DNA from: Sepioteuthis lessoniana
Taxonomy: Eukaryota; Mollusca; Cephalopoda; Myopsida; Loliginidae
NCBI GenBank assembly: GCA_963585895.1
Contig: CAUZXS010004355.1
Location: forward strand, 48,501 to 112,500
Reading direction: 5' to 3'
Length of the DNA: 64,000 nt
A program made the translations under genes and the position numbers. Within the stretch, counting starts at the first letter, position 1. The number at the start of each line of letters is the position of its first letter. Shown here piece by piece: positions 1 through 10,893 of the stretch. The notes under the pieces were generated by a model that saw nothing but the letters and a program-made list of their open reading frames with translations, ran no database searches and was not told the origin of the DNA.

Positions 1-189
1 AACACGAAGAGGACTCACTAAGACCAGCCGGTCTTAACCATCGCTCGGCTTCCGCTCGTCCGTTCGTCCGTGCTTCGCTAAAGGCATGGGTTAGCCTTTA
101 GCTCCCACTTCGATACCTGTGCAGCGCTAAGATAACGCCAATCTTAGCCGTCCCTCCTGGCCTGCTTGCTCGATAGTGCAGAGCTTTGG

Positions 190-680
190 TGCCCAAAAGC
201 CTTAGCTACCAACACAGCTTTGACGCAAAAGCCTTAGCCACCACCACAGCTTTGGCGCGAAAAGCCTTAGCTACCGCAGAGCTTTGGCGCGAAAAGCCTT
301 AGCTATCGTCTCGATTCGCTCTCGCAGCGTTGGCGCGAAAAGCCTTAGCTACCGCACAGCTATGGCGCGAAAGGCCTTAGCTATCGTCTCGATCAGCCCT
401 TACAACTTTGATGCGAAAAGCCTTAGCAACCGCACAGCTTTGGCGCGAACAGCCATAGCTACCGTAAACGATACGCCCGCACAGCTATCTGGCACGACAA
501 AGCCATAGCTACCATCAACGATACGTCTGCACAGCTATCTCGCGTGACAAAGCCATAGCTACCGTAAACGATACGACCGCACAGCTATCTGGCACGACAA
601 AGCCATAGCCACCGTAAACGATACGCCCGCACAGCTAGGGGCACGACAAAGCCCTAGCTTCATCGATCCGCTCGCTCGAC
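190..680 (+). repeat. Hairpin-forming minisatellite in D1
   Basis: Two successive unit types are seen. The first, roughly 30-60 bp per step, is built round AGCTTTGGCGCGAAAAGCC. The second, about 50 bp, contains AGCTATCTGGCACGACAAAG followed by CCATAGCT. Each unit can fold on itself (AGCTAT with ATAGCT; GCTAGGG with CCCTAGC near 635-658). D2 and D3 have equivalent arrays whose stem is GGCTTTG/CAAAGCC, so the stem sequence differs but pairing is kept. The 74-aa ORF in this stretch is a by-product of the tandem repeat. Confidence 0.75.
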
Positions 681-981
681 TGCGTATATGCTAGGGCCTG
701 GAAAACCTTAGCTACAATCTCTCCGTTCGTTCACTCGGTCTGCAGTACTAAGACGCGACTAAGTCTTAGCAAACTACGCTCGCTCGATCCGTACGCTACC
801 AAGCTGCCAGCACCGACTTCGACCACGACGCTGTTACAGACACTCCTGCATTCTACGACTTGACTGATCTTAGCTTCCAGCAACGATCATCCAACTGCAC
901 CTACGACTCGAACATACCAGCTACCGACATCGCCCATCTCGCTGAAGACCGAACACAACGACCACGTCTGTAATTTCTGAC

Positions 982-987
982 AATAAA
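982..987 (+). promoter_or_regulatory. AATAAA polyadenylation signal of D1
   Basis: A canonical AATAAA lies 125 bp before the inferred LTR end. D2 has the equivalent signal on its minus strand near 32266-32282 (ACAAATAAATTGTCA when reverse complemented), so it is conserved between copies. Confidence 0.5.
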
Positions 988-1248
988 TTGCCATCCTTGT
1001 TGTATTTGTTACCTTGCCTCTTTGTCCTCTTCATTGTCTTTGGTTGTCACTACTCGCACGCATTAAACTAAAATTCATTTGCGGGGTCGACTCGCTTATC
1101 GGCTCCGCAACACCTTAACGAATAGTTCCTAAATACTATTGGCTGACGACATCAGTGACTCATCATTTTTAGAAATAGGGTTTGTTTGTTTTATTTTTGT
1201 TTAGGTTATGAGTAGTCGATCGACTACGATAAGAGCCTTCTCCGAGTA

Positions 1249-1950
1249 GACGACAGTTACGTTTCAGATGTCCAAATTTACCACAGTGAAAATATTTTGG
1301 TTACTTTTTGTTGATATGGTGTTTTGATGTCATGGCTTTTGACTCAGCACCACCAGTTTGTTTTTCTCTCATTTTATTTTCCTCGTATAGCAGTCGTTCT
1401 ATGACTAAGGTCCATTTAGGTACATCTTGACTTGCTTCAAGTGCTGTCAATAACATATCATAAAATTCGGGAAGGCTAGCCAGATGTACTACTCTATTTT
1501 CCTCATTAAGGGAATCACCGATAACAGATAACTCATGGAATGTTTCTGTCATCAATTTTATGTGATTATGAACAGAATCACCTTCCTTCAATTTAAGTGA
1601 ATATATTCTCCTCCTTAATGCTAGTTTATTAGCCCACGCCTTCTTCTGAAACTGTGGTCAGCTAATTTTTTCCATACTACTCCCAGATCGTCTGGATCCC
1701 CAATTAGGTACAAAAGTGGCGGTTCTAGAGAGAGTACAATCGTCACCAATGCGCGATCTTTGCGCGATAAATACTTCGCATGTAATCCCATTTCTGTTCT
1801 AAAATCGGGAATAATTTCTGTTCCATTAACCATGTTCCAAATACCATCTCTTATTAATGCCATTTTGCATTGTACTTTCCTAGTAGCATAATTTGTCCCA
1901 TTCAGCGGTACAAGATTAACAAGTTTTGTCTCCATCGCTATGTTCAAGAA
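1249..1950 (-). pseudogene. Copia-type Gag remnant
   Basis: Reading leftwards from ATG at 1947, the first 108 codons (to 1621) resemble the N-terminal Gag domain of Copia/TNT1-type retrotransposons, with the characteristic LNGTNYATRKVQCKMALI start and a WKKLADH motif. The frame then shifts near 1640 and continues at 1591-1301 (KEGDSVHNHIK, LLYEENKMRE). After an in-frame TAA comes a CCHC zinc-knuckle remnant, HCGKFGHLKRNC at about 1255-1297, in which the first cysteine codon reads TAT (Tyr). So the frame has at least one frameshift, one stop and a lost zinc ligand. No protease, integrase or RT follows, because repeat D1 begins at 1112. In an intact element Gag would build the cytoplasmic particle that packages the RNA. 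This copy cannot. Confidence 0.8.
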
Positions 1951-3072
1951 TATTTCAATTATAAATAATATAAAAGGTATTTAATCATAAACGACACAAA
2001 AACTTCTTCTGAGAACGACAAATTAAAGATGGCGGAAAAAATGTGCTCGACGTGACACGCGCTTTTTGGGCCCCATAAACTTTTGTTGGGAATTTGTTGA
2101 CTTAAACCCCCCAAAAAAGAGACATACCTTTTTCTTTCTGGCAAGCGCAGTTAGTCATTTAGACATGAGATAACTTCCAATCAAATAACAAAGCAACACA
2201 TCAGGACTGCTATCAGCACACGAGGTGTTTCATTTATTTTAAAACCATAACGACTGAAAAAGTAAGGGCAGGTACCTCACCATTACAAAAAACTTCTGGC
2301 CCGATTGTTTTTTTAGAGTTTGTAGGTATTAACTAGTTCTGACTAAAGTGAATTTTAACATTTTCCGCTACCCATTATAACTCCAGATAAGGCAGGTAAC
2401 ATCCATTGTAAATGATTGTGAACTTTTTCTTTCATTCAACCCACAGATTTATATCTACTAAAATTGCAAATCGCTCTCTTGCATAAATAACTCCCCCGAT
2501 TTTTTTTTCAATCCGTGGAATTTCCACCTTTTAAAAACATCAGCAAACACACACGCGCGCGCACGCGCGTTATTTTTAACATCTCTTAGCAATGTAATAA
2601 ACTGCTTAATCTTCCTAAGCTTGTGATTGTCATTTTTGATTGCGACACAACAAAAATACTAACTCAAGCACCTTTTACTTCTTGGTTAAGTTTTCATTTT
2701 ATTTATTACTTTGGTTTGACAAAAAATAAAAATGTTGGATGAAGGACAAAGAATTTTGCCATCTTTGATTCTATCTGCCGACTGGAACTATTCATCGAAA
2801 TCAGCCTGCATGCTCCTCGGCTGATCTTTCTATTCTCGCTCAAATAAAAAGAACGAAAAATCTCTTCATACAATGTCACTTTTTCTTTTCAAATTTTAAA
2901 TTTCCCAATAACATCAAAGAGTAGTAGTTCTTTTTTTTTTTTAAAAAAGACACTACAAACCGAGGTGATTTTATGCCTTAAGGTTTAGGAAGAGCAATTT
3001 TAAATGATTATCAAGTATTCCTATGCAACACAAATAATTAGCAAAACATTTATTTGATCTTTAGATAGAACC
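1951..3072. other. AT-rich stretch without recognised gene
   Basis: The first 200 bp upstream of the Copia-type gag start may be its leader; it includes a CCGCCATCTTTAA motif on the + strand at about 2020. A short alternating CA/CG tract lies near 2550-2570. Nothing else is recognised. The 61-aa minus ORF at 1959-2144 has no visible domain. Confidence 0.5.
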
Positions 3073-3081
3073 CTAATAGGT

Positions 3082-3755
3082 TCTTGCCCAGTCGGCTGTG
3101 GGTGTAGAATACACCGACTGCACCTCTGCAGAGGGGTAAGACACACCCCACAATGAGTGTCCCGAATACGACACTAAACAATCTGATGGTGAGGTTCCAG
3201 TGATGCTGGAGCTTTGGGGAATGCAGAGTACCTCTTCATTGCCATTGCTCCCAGGTTCACTCAGGGCCGGAATGGTAGCACCTGATAGGGTCCTATCTAT
3301 GGGTTAAATAGAACTAGACTGCATACTTATGTTAAACTGAATTGTTTGAATTAGAACTGTTTGTTTAAACTGAAAAGCTTGAAATAGAAATGTTTTTGAC
3401 TGTTAAACTGTACTTACATTTAAACTGTGTGCTTATGCCAAACTGAATTGTTTGAAATGGAACTGTTTTTGACACTGAAACTGTACTTACACTAAACTGA
3501 ATTGTTTAATATAGAACTATTTTGACATTTAACTGTGTAAACAAAATCTGTACTTATACTAAACTAAATTAATTGAATTAGAATTGTTTGAATAAGCTGA
3601 ATAGCTTGAAATAGAAATGTTTTTGACAAACCGTGTATTAATGCTAAACTGAATTGTTTGAAATAGAACTGACTATTTGCATAAAAATGGATTTGGCGTT
3701 AAATAACCAACAAAGGTTGACATCCCATAAAACCCAAACAACCAACCAACCACAG
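3082..3755 (+). mobile_element. SINE with internal VNTR, 5'-truncated, with TSD
   Basis: The element is bounded by a 9 bp direct repeat CTAATAGGT (3073-3081 and 3756-3764), taken as the target-site duplication. Its body matches the reverse complement of 45.4-45.93 kb (CTCTGCAGAGGGGTAAGAC, ACTCAGGGCCGGAATGG, CTATGGGTTAAATAGAAC). It ends in ATTTGGCGTTAAATAACCAA, then GGTTGACATCCCATAAAACC and an AAC-rich tail of ACCAACCAACC type. No tRNA-like head is present, so it appears 5'-truncated. The 242 bp SINE at 30644 shares the GGGTTAAATAG core and the 3' end but lacks the VNTR. Confidence 0.75.
3310..3680 (+). repeat. VNTR inside SINE
   Basis: Degenerate tandem units of roughly 55-65 bp contain AAACTGAATTGTTTGAAATA, GAACTGTTTTTGAC and AACTGTACTTACA. 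The same repeat lies in reverse at about 45460-45690 inside the related copy, so it belongs to the element and not to the target DNA. Confidence 0.75.
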
Positions 3756-3764
3756 CTAATAGGT

Positions 3765-5448
3765 ACCACCATTCCACGTCAGAGCGAACCTCGATGTAAT
3801 GACCATGAAGGGATGCCTCACACCACATTTTGAGGGTTGAAGCCTTACCCATCTGCAAGGGATACAATCAGCATATTCCAAGCCCCATTTGAATATTTAT
3901 TTTTGACTAACAAGTAAGAGTGAATGAAGGTATATTAAAGTGTGTGGGAGCCTACTTACAATATGTATCTTTATGCAAATACTGAAGGGCTAAAATAATT
4001 TCTTTATCATTTTGAAAACAATCTATTTTAAGGTATAATGTACCATTTTTTGTGAAGCCACGTTTCTATCAAATAAAAATGATCATATGCCGACAGCTGT
4101 TATTTACAGAACGGAGTGTAACATTAGGAAACAAATATATTTTCCTCCTGATACTTTGGAGTCTTTCACTCATCAAGTTGAGAGCTCAATAAAAGTTAAT
4201 CAAAGATATATTGTGACGAGGAAATACGACACCCTCAAACATTCACGGGTTATGGGGAAAGGAGGTGCGACACGCTGACTATAGTAATAACCAAGAATAG
4301 TATCAGTGGAAAGGCCATCTCTCTTCAACCCTCCCATATAAGCACTAAGTGACAAGTTCATGAGAGAACTCCACTCTCTTTTAGTCATGTATGCGTCAGC
4401 GGAGAGAGGCAGACCTGCGACCATGATTGGTGCGGAGGAGTAGACCGCCAAAAAGCCAACACATGGCCATTTTTTCAAACTACGGAAACTAATCAGTTGC
4501 CGTTTCTTCGTCAGAGAGTGAAGACACATAATTTGGGATACGGAAGAAACCCAAATTCCAAAATAATGCCGCGCAGTGAACACTGAGAGAAAAGAAAAAG
4601 TTTCTCCTTTGAATGAATTCGCATTCCGAGGTATGGTGAGCCTCGTTAAAAGAATATCCAAAGAAAAGACTTGTCCACGAGTAAAGAGACAATAATTAAT
4701 CTTGGTCTTATCTGAAATAAGATGTACATCTCTCTATCAACGTGTTATAGCATCCCAATAACGAGAGGAAAAAGAGGAAAGAAAGGACTCTACGAAATCC
4801 CAAGTGAACATACAATTGAAGTATATTCAAATTTATCTTGTATTCGTGCTAACGTGAATAAAAGACAAATTACGGGAGGAAAGAATAATTCTGATAAGAT
4901 AGAGGAGAAAGGAAGAGGGAATATTCCCCTAATGATAAACTTGAGATTTGAAGTACGGGCTCTGCCATCAAAGTCTGAAGGAAAGCAACCGTATCTACCG
5001 CTGACGAACTGTATTATCACCTTCCGCCATTTAGAAGAAAGACTTTCTCGCTCCTGGCTTTTACCTGAATTTTTTTTTTTTTGTTTCTTTCTTTTATTCA
5101 ATAAAAGAATATTTTAATAATCTTGTTGACCCAAACACCCGCAGTTACGAGTCCTTTTTTGTCGTGGAAGTATTGTATTTGTAGAATGCCTTGTATTTGA
5201 GGGGGAAAGCCAGCCAGTTAGCTGTGTTGAATTTTAATAATTCACCTATAACTCACCAAGAGGCTTTAAAATGTGGTTCAGCTAGGGAGTTGGTGATATC
5301 TGTTATATTAAGTAGCGTCGACAAACCACAGCCAACGTGTGTGTCCTGCTTTTACTGGTGGACTTGGCGGGAACGAACGGCACCCTGCAAGCCCGTTTGG
5401 CACATGGCGGCGTAACAATATGCATCTAATTAGTAAAATCTAGAAGCG
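3765..5448. other. No recognised gene; two unassigned ORFs
   Basis: Two longer open frames lie here: a minus frame of 153 aa (4200-4661) and a plus frame of 131 aa (4722-5117). Neither shows a domain, zinc ligands or a membrane pattern that can be trusted. The second ends in a run of Phe encoded by a T tract. Both are likely chance frames, though a decayed coding segment cannot be excluded. Confidence 0.4.
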
Positions 5449-5617
5449 ATACTATTTGTCTCTGCCTTCCGCCTGACAGGACTTGACACAACGTCAATGA
5501 CCCGATGGTCGGATTAATGTAGGGATTAGGGGAGAGAAAGGTCGGACTCGAGCTTAGATTTGAACCCTGCTGGACTTTGCTGGTCATCGGCTCACTTAGT
5601 GCAATGTGAGCTTGATG
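5449..5617 (-). repeat. Solitary copy of the D-array SINE-like unit
   Basis: In reverse complement this reads CTCACATTGCACTAAGTGAG, then CCGATGACCAGC, then CAGCAGGGTTCAAATCTAAG, and later TTGACGTTGTGTCAAGTCCT and GGCAGAGACAAATA. It aligns along about 170 bp with the unit tandemly repeated at 58.35-63.3 kb, but is diverged and stands alone in AT-rich DNA. GGTTCAAATCT resembles a Pol III B box. This is the evidence that the array unit is also a dispersed element. Confidence 0.7.
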
Positions 5618-5947
5618 AGCTTTGCTGGACATGGGCACAGGGCCCAGAAATATACAATGTTTGTCAACTCGAAGGTGACCCCGTTGGTGGCCTATTCTTA
5701 TAAGTAGATATATTGTTAACAAAAACAAAAACGTCATTACAAAAATCAACACAAAAACGTCATTACAAAAATCTACTGAAAAAGATTTTAACAACATTTC
5801 ATCAAAAAAGATTTTTACTTTCTATTTGAAAAAAAAACAAACTTAAAGTCAGTCATTTTAAGATCAATTGATCTAAACACTAAACCAAGTTTGCTGCATA
5901 TTGTACATATAGTAGAGTGGCAGAAAGAATTTCAAATTATTATTTTG

Positions 5948-6572
5948 TGCAGGAATTGCTTTGGCCGTTGGAGTTCGAATTTATATATTTCACCCAAGAG
6001 GAATGACTGATGCCATTCTGCCCTGGTCACCTCCCCGAGGCAACATAAAAGGCCACGCTAACCATTTCTCGCCCTCTTCACTCTTCCACGCAGGCCTTTT
6101 CAGCAGAACAAGCCAGCCAATATGACAGAGCACACATTCTCTCTCTTTGTTTCCTAGCAGCAGGAAGGACCAGCCAACATAAGAGACCATGTTCACTCTT
6201 CTTCACTGACTCTTCTTTGCTGACTCTCGCTCACATATTTCGAGCGGTCCGCTAAACACCATGAGGAGACCTCTTCCAATTTATGGACCGTTGGTGTTTG
6301 GGAAATCATTCTTTCATCATTCATCTTTCCTTCTAAACCAACGGATCCTCGGTGAAACAAATTGGGTATATTTCAACTCCTGTTTTAACTTCAGCATTTT
6401 AATTCCTGTCCTGACGACAGCACCTTAATACCGGCTCTATCATTTACAACCTTCCTTCTTCTTGCGACTTACAGCAGAAGGGTTCCTTTTGTCTCAAGCT
6501 GTTAATAAAACTTCCAAATTGAAAACTATCAATATCTTCGTCGACTCATTTGTTCTTCCTTTTAATATAACA
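5948..6572 (+). repeat. LTR family A, copy A1 (probable solo LTR)
   Basis: The block starts TGCAGGAATTGC and ends TTTTAATATAACA, giving TG...CA ends. It contains a TATA-like CATAAAAG at 6044-6051, about 100 bp in, and AATAAA at 6504-6509 near the 3' end, which is the order expected of U3-R-U5. Copies A2 (15440-15895, minus) and A3 (36550-36970, plus) share the start GCGGGAATTxTTTTGGCCGT, the TATA region, the AGCAGCAG segment and the TTCATCATTCATCTTTCCTT-like part. No gag or pol is adjacent and no target-site duplication is obvious. The CACCCAAxxxGGAxTGACT stretch resembles one in family B, so A and B may be related LTR families. Confidence 0.65.
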
Positions 6573-8149
6573 AGGGACGATAGAACTCTACAACAGCAAC
6601 TGTCATTTTTGTATCACGTGGTAATATTATTTGCCCCATGGTTAAAATAGTATGCCACTATATGTTCTGGACATAAAGTGTGTGTTCCATTCTTCTGATG
6701 AAAATAATAAACCTTGACAACTTAAGAGATGGAAATGTATTGATATCAATACCAAGATCCCAAAGAGAAACATGCCAAGCATGGAAATGTGATTACATCA
6801 TTTAAAAATGGTCTTAAAGAATGGTGAGGAGCATTTTTTAATAAAAGAAAAGGAAGTTCTTGATCATTTATAATTGATGTTACCTTTATTGACACAATAG
6901 ACTTTTCATAGTATATAGTTAGATATGTGTGCATATTTATCTGTGGTTGTCGGTTGACCATGTGTTTGTGGGCATGTGTGTAAGCATGTAAGTTGACCGT
7001 GTTTTTGTGTGTGTAGGCCTACATTGCAACTGTCGCTAAATTGGCCTGTTAGCTATGCCTTATTTTTATATGGATGTTTTTGTTATATCAATTTAACTAC
7101 CACCAAAATATCCAGTCATGGAGTATTCTGGTGGATTTTGTTGATTCCGTTTTGTGCTGATCATTGGTTGCTGCAGTCTATGAGACCCTGACCAGAAATT
7201 GGTAAAGGGAACTTATATACAAACCCTATTTAATCTTTAGCGAAGAAATGTTGTCATTTTTTTTAGCGTGGCAATGTTACATGCGTGTGTGTTTGGTTAC
7301 TTCCTCGCTATATGTTGTTGGAAAATAAAGGAGGATGTGTTTTAAGTTGTGTTCTGATATTTTGATTTAAAAAATATATATTGACTTATGAAACACACAT
7401 TCTTGTGTGTGAGGTGAGTTTCTGTTTTAGCTATTTACATGACAAGGATTTGAAGTTAAGGGATTAAAGTCTACTATCTGCTACTGTATCAGCTGTGTTC
7501 TTGCTTTCAGACAGGATACAACCCAAATCATGGTGAGGGGTTTGAACTCTGCAGTAGGACCTTCCTCCATTACATCAAGTGGGGAGTCAGACTCTTATTC
7601 TAGTGTAACCGTAATCACAGGTCCTGGGACTATATTTGGTGTTGCCCATGTGTGCAGGTGTTTGGGTCTCCTTAAACATGTCTTACTTGATGCCATGAAA
7701 TAAATGTTATTGATAAGATTCATCATTAAAATGTGGTAGACATTTGTTTTTTTAACACCAAACTGTCCATTACTAGTTTATGTGTATTTTTTTTTTTATT
7801 TCTATCATGTCAATGACATTGTCTCTTTGCATTTTCCATTTTTATTTGAAAGACTACAACAAAATCATGGTAAATGTATTTTTTTTTCTTTTATGTACAT
7901 CAATTTTATATTCTTTTATATTACTTGTATTTTATGTTGTATTCCTTAAGTTTTGAGATTCTGGTAAGTAAATTTCATTTTTTTTTATTATACCTTGTTA
8001 AAATGAATGTAATGTCTGATTTTAGAGTATATACTTATATATTAAAATTCTTAAATGTTGATGAAAAAATTCATCTAAAATATCAGACATTTCATTCATT
8101 CAGAGAAATAGTTTAATTTTGATTATTTCTTTCAACAAAATAAGGTTAG
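6573..8149. other. AT/GT-rich DNA without gene
   Basis: A fragment at about 7240-7330 (TGCGTGTGTGTTTGGTTACT and TCGCTA) matches 41580-41630 at the edge of repeat B3. TG-rich microsatellite-like DNA occurs at 6925-7020. T-rich low-complexity sequence fills 7740-8000. The 80-aa ORF at 7874-8116 comes from this T-rich bias. Confidence 0.5.
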
Positions 8150-8720
8150 AATTGTAATGAAATGACTGGGATTAACCACCTGTATCTTATTAGATATCTT
8201 CTAAAAATTAACTTGAATAGATTTTAGTTTGGGTTTAGAATTTAGATCTATGATTAAGGTTAAAGAATGGAGTTTGAAATAGAAAGAATCATTAAAGGCA
8301 GGTGTCTGGGATTAGTTTTAGTGCTCAGAGTTAGGATTTTGGTAATAGTTTGCATGGAGGGTTTGATTTAGGGATTAGTAATTAAGTATTATTCTTATTA
8401 GGAATAAGTATGTTCAAGACAGGGTTAGAGTTGGTGAGATATTCAGGAAAGGGTTGATGTATTGAATTAGTGGTGAGGGTTAGGGTTGGAATTAAGATAT
8501 TCAAAAATGTGTTTGAGAGGTTAAAAGATTTAGAGGTAAAGGAAAATGGTGGTATTGATTAAGAACAGGCAAAGTTAGAAAGATGGTGTAAGAAATAGTT
8601 TGATCAGATATTGTTATTTCTGGTAGGTTGAGACTAGCATTTTGGAATGAGGATATCATAAAGGTGAGAAGTAAAAATGTTTACAGAACAATAAGAGTTT
8701 GAAGAGGGGTTTAGAGTTAA
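8150..8720 (+). repeat. Degenerate telomere-like G/T-rich tract
   Basis: Motifs of the TTAGGG type recur on the + strand (GGTGAGGGTTAGGGTTGG near 8472, GATTTAGGGATTAG, ACAGGGTTAGAGTTGG, GTTAGGATTTTGG). The strand is strongly depleted in C. Spacing is irregular, so this is not a recent telomeric array. It may be an old interstitial telomeric tract or simple-sequence drift. Confidence 0.35.
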
Positions 8721-10466
8721 AACTATTTATGCCACATTCTGCAAATGGCAGAAAACCTTGATGAATACATAGAACTCTCTCTCTCTCTCATGTGAACTTT
8801 CTACTTATCCAATGATTTGTGTTATATACAGACACACAGCTTTGTCTGCTCATCTTAAACATAGACTTAGGAATATTTCATCGTTAAGAATTGTTTTGCA
8901 ATCAACACTCCAAATTGAAAGTCTAAACCAGTTTTCCAACCTTTTTGTGTTCTCTTCCCCTAACTACCTATACTGAGGTATGCAACATTCATCAAAAGAT
9001 AATCATATTTTTGATTGATATAAGAAAACAGATATCACGCTTTGATTATAAACAACATGCAACAAACAGGACCACAAACTCAGATAAATGCTATCAAACT
9101 CCAAAACATTTGTCAATATATTTACAAAAACTGAAAATTTCTGTTAAAATCTAAATCAGTTGACCTTTTAAATAATATCAACTGGTAATTTAAGCTTTGG
9201 TGGTGGTGTTGGTGGTAGAAGGTTACAGATTCTCATAATATTGGATGATATTGCTGATAAAGCAATTCTCATTTCTTTGTCAGCCACTTTCAAACTTTCT
9301 CTTGTCTTTGTTCAAGTAGAGGAAGCAGACTTACATAGTGAAGTTGAAAACTGAAGCAGAATTACCAAAGCTTTTCCGGATTTTGTTGGATATGCATTGA
9401 AATTTAAATCCAAAAGCTATCTAATTCCACTTCTAAGACTTAGACATTAACCATTCAATTCAACAATTTTTTCTGTTTTTCTCTGGGATAATTCATATAC
9501 TTCAGATCTTATGAATGGGCATACCATTAATGTAGTCCTCAAACAAAACTTGCGATTTCCACAAGTTTTTAAGGGAGATGATTTATTCTCTGTAACAAAT
9601 TTACTTCCCTTTTATCGTAAAGTTATGTGCAATCCTTATTTTTCCCGTCTTACCTGATATAATTTTTATGGCACTGATGAAAATTCTGATTGGTTACTCA
9701 ATGTTTGGGATTTAAAAAATTCAGAAAGATATCTATTCTAATATAATAATTTGAGGATAATATATTTCAATAATTAATTCCCGGCGATTTAGTAACTCCA
9801 GCTGGTTAAAAAGAATTTTTATTCTCCATAAATTTAACTGAACATCAATAGGACTAGAATAATTTTTAAGAAATTAGATCAAGTTTCCATAATAAAAATA
9901 GATTTAAATTTTATTTCAAATATAAAACTCATAAGTAAAAAAAACCTCAGAAAACTGGTCAATGCATTTTAATCGCAAAAGTCACCGTTAACTCAATTCA
10001 TAGAATAAAATACATTTTTACCATTTAAAAAATCATTTCCATTTTTTTTATCATTAAAATCCTATCAATACATTTTTATTTTTATTGGCTACTTTATCTT
10101 TGTAATAAAAATTATTGTCTCAGCGTTATTATAATAAAATCATTTCATATATTTGTATACTGGTTAAAATTTAAATGTAATAATTAATAATAACAGTATC
10201 AGCAATAACAACAATAATAATAATAATAGCTGTAGAAATAGTATTAACTAAATGAAAGGAGAAAGAGAAGGAAAGACAAGAGAAAGGAATAAAACAAAAG
10301 AACAACTTTACTTTTGTGTGAGGGAAATCGATTAATCGGATCTCCAAACTGGTACCTACACTTTGATTTGGTATTGCTGAAACTTTTGTGATCAACCACA
10401 TGAACCACTTTTTTCTTTTTCTTTTTTACATAATTTAAAAAAAAATTTCTTCATCTTTTTCTTTAT

Positions 10467-10470
<4 letters not shown>
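8721..10470. other. AT-rich DNA without recognised features
   Basis: There is a short CT run near 8778. Otherwise the sequence is AT-rich with many stops in all frames. No repeat shared with the rest of the window was noticed. Confidence 0.5.

Positions 10471-10529
<59 letters not shown>
10471..10529. repeat. (TA)n microsatellite
   Basis: About 59 bases of uninterrupted TA, directly abutting the left arm of the Penelope-like element. Another TA tract lies beyond its right end (12300-12322), so the element seems to have inserted in TA-rich sequence. Confidence 0.95.
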
Positions 10530-10532
<3 letters not shown>

Positions 10533-10785
10533 AGCATGTTTGATTAAATAATAAAGACACATTTTGTCTATATAATTTTATTAAGATCCTTTCAAGTTTC
10601 CTGATAAGTGTCTTGGTTTCAGGTTGTCTTGGATGAATTTACCAAAATTGTCTCACACTCCTTTGGACCTTTCATAGGCCATTATCAGGGGTTGCTTGCA
10701 TGTATAAAGAGTGTTTTTAAAGACTTTTGAAAGTTTTTTGGTTTTTTATAACATAACAAAACTACACAAATGCAGAGTTAGATAA
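10533..10785 (-). repeat. Left inverted arm of Penelope-like element
   Basis: Reverse complement of 12033-12277 with scattered mismatches and small indels. On its minus strand it includes GATAATGGCCTATGAAAGGT, CCTGAAACCAAGACACTTAT and AATAAAATTATATAGACAAA, with possible polyA-signal-like AATAAA motifs. Confidence 0.8.
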
Positions 10786-10893
10786 AACTGAGTTACTGAT
10801 GAATTTTAAAACAGAATGCTATCAGTGGAAATAGAATATTATCAAAAAAATATGGAATATCTAGAAGAGAAAAGAAAAAAATCTGAAGGCATT

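Larger units (their letters stand above)
1..1112 (+). repeat. Long GC-rich LTR-like family D, copy D1 (3' part)
   Basis: This GC-rich block contrasts sharply with the AT-rich DNA that follows. Its first 190 bases match 63.7-63.9 kb closely and match 33.0-33.2 kb in reverse (shared AAGACCxxCCGGTCTTA and CAGCGCTAAGATAACGCC). Its last 150 bases match the reverse complement of 32162-32300. It carries a minisatellite (about 190-680), a polyadenylation signal AATAAA at 982-987, and ends in TCCGCAACA at 1112. The CA end, the polyA signal about 130 bp upstream and the abrupt junction with Copia-like coding sequence suggest the 3' end of an LTR. No protein frame of its own was recognised. It could instead be another type of dispersed repeat. 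The LTR reading rests mainly on copy D2. Confidence 0.6.

Noticed and set aside
190..680. Possible CRISPR array
   Set aside because: There are no distinct spacers; the units are contiguous, differ gradually and fold as minisatellite hairpins, in a eukaryotic context.
4200..4661. 153-aa minus-strand ORF
   Set aside because: No recognised motif, and neighbouring plus and minus frames overlap it; likely chance.
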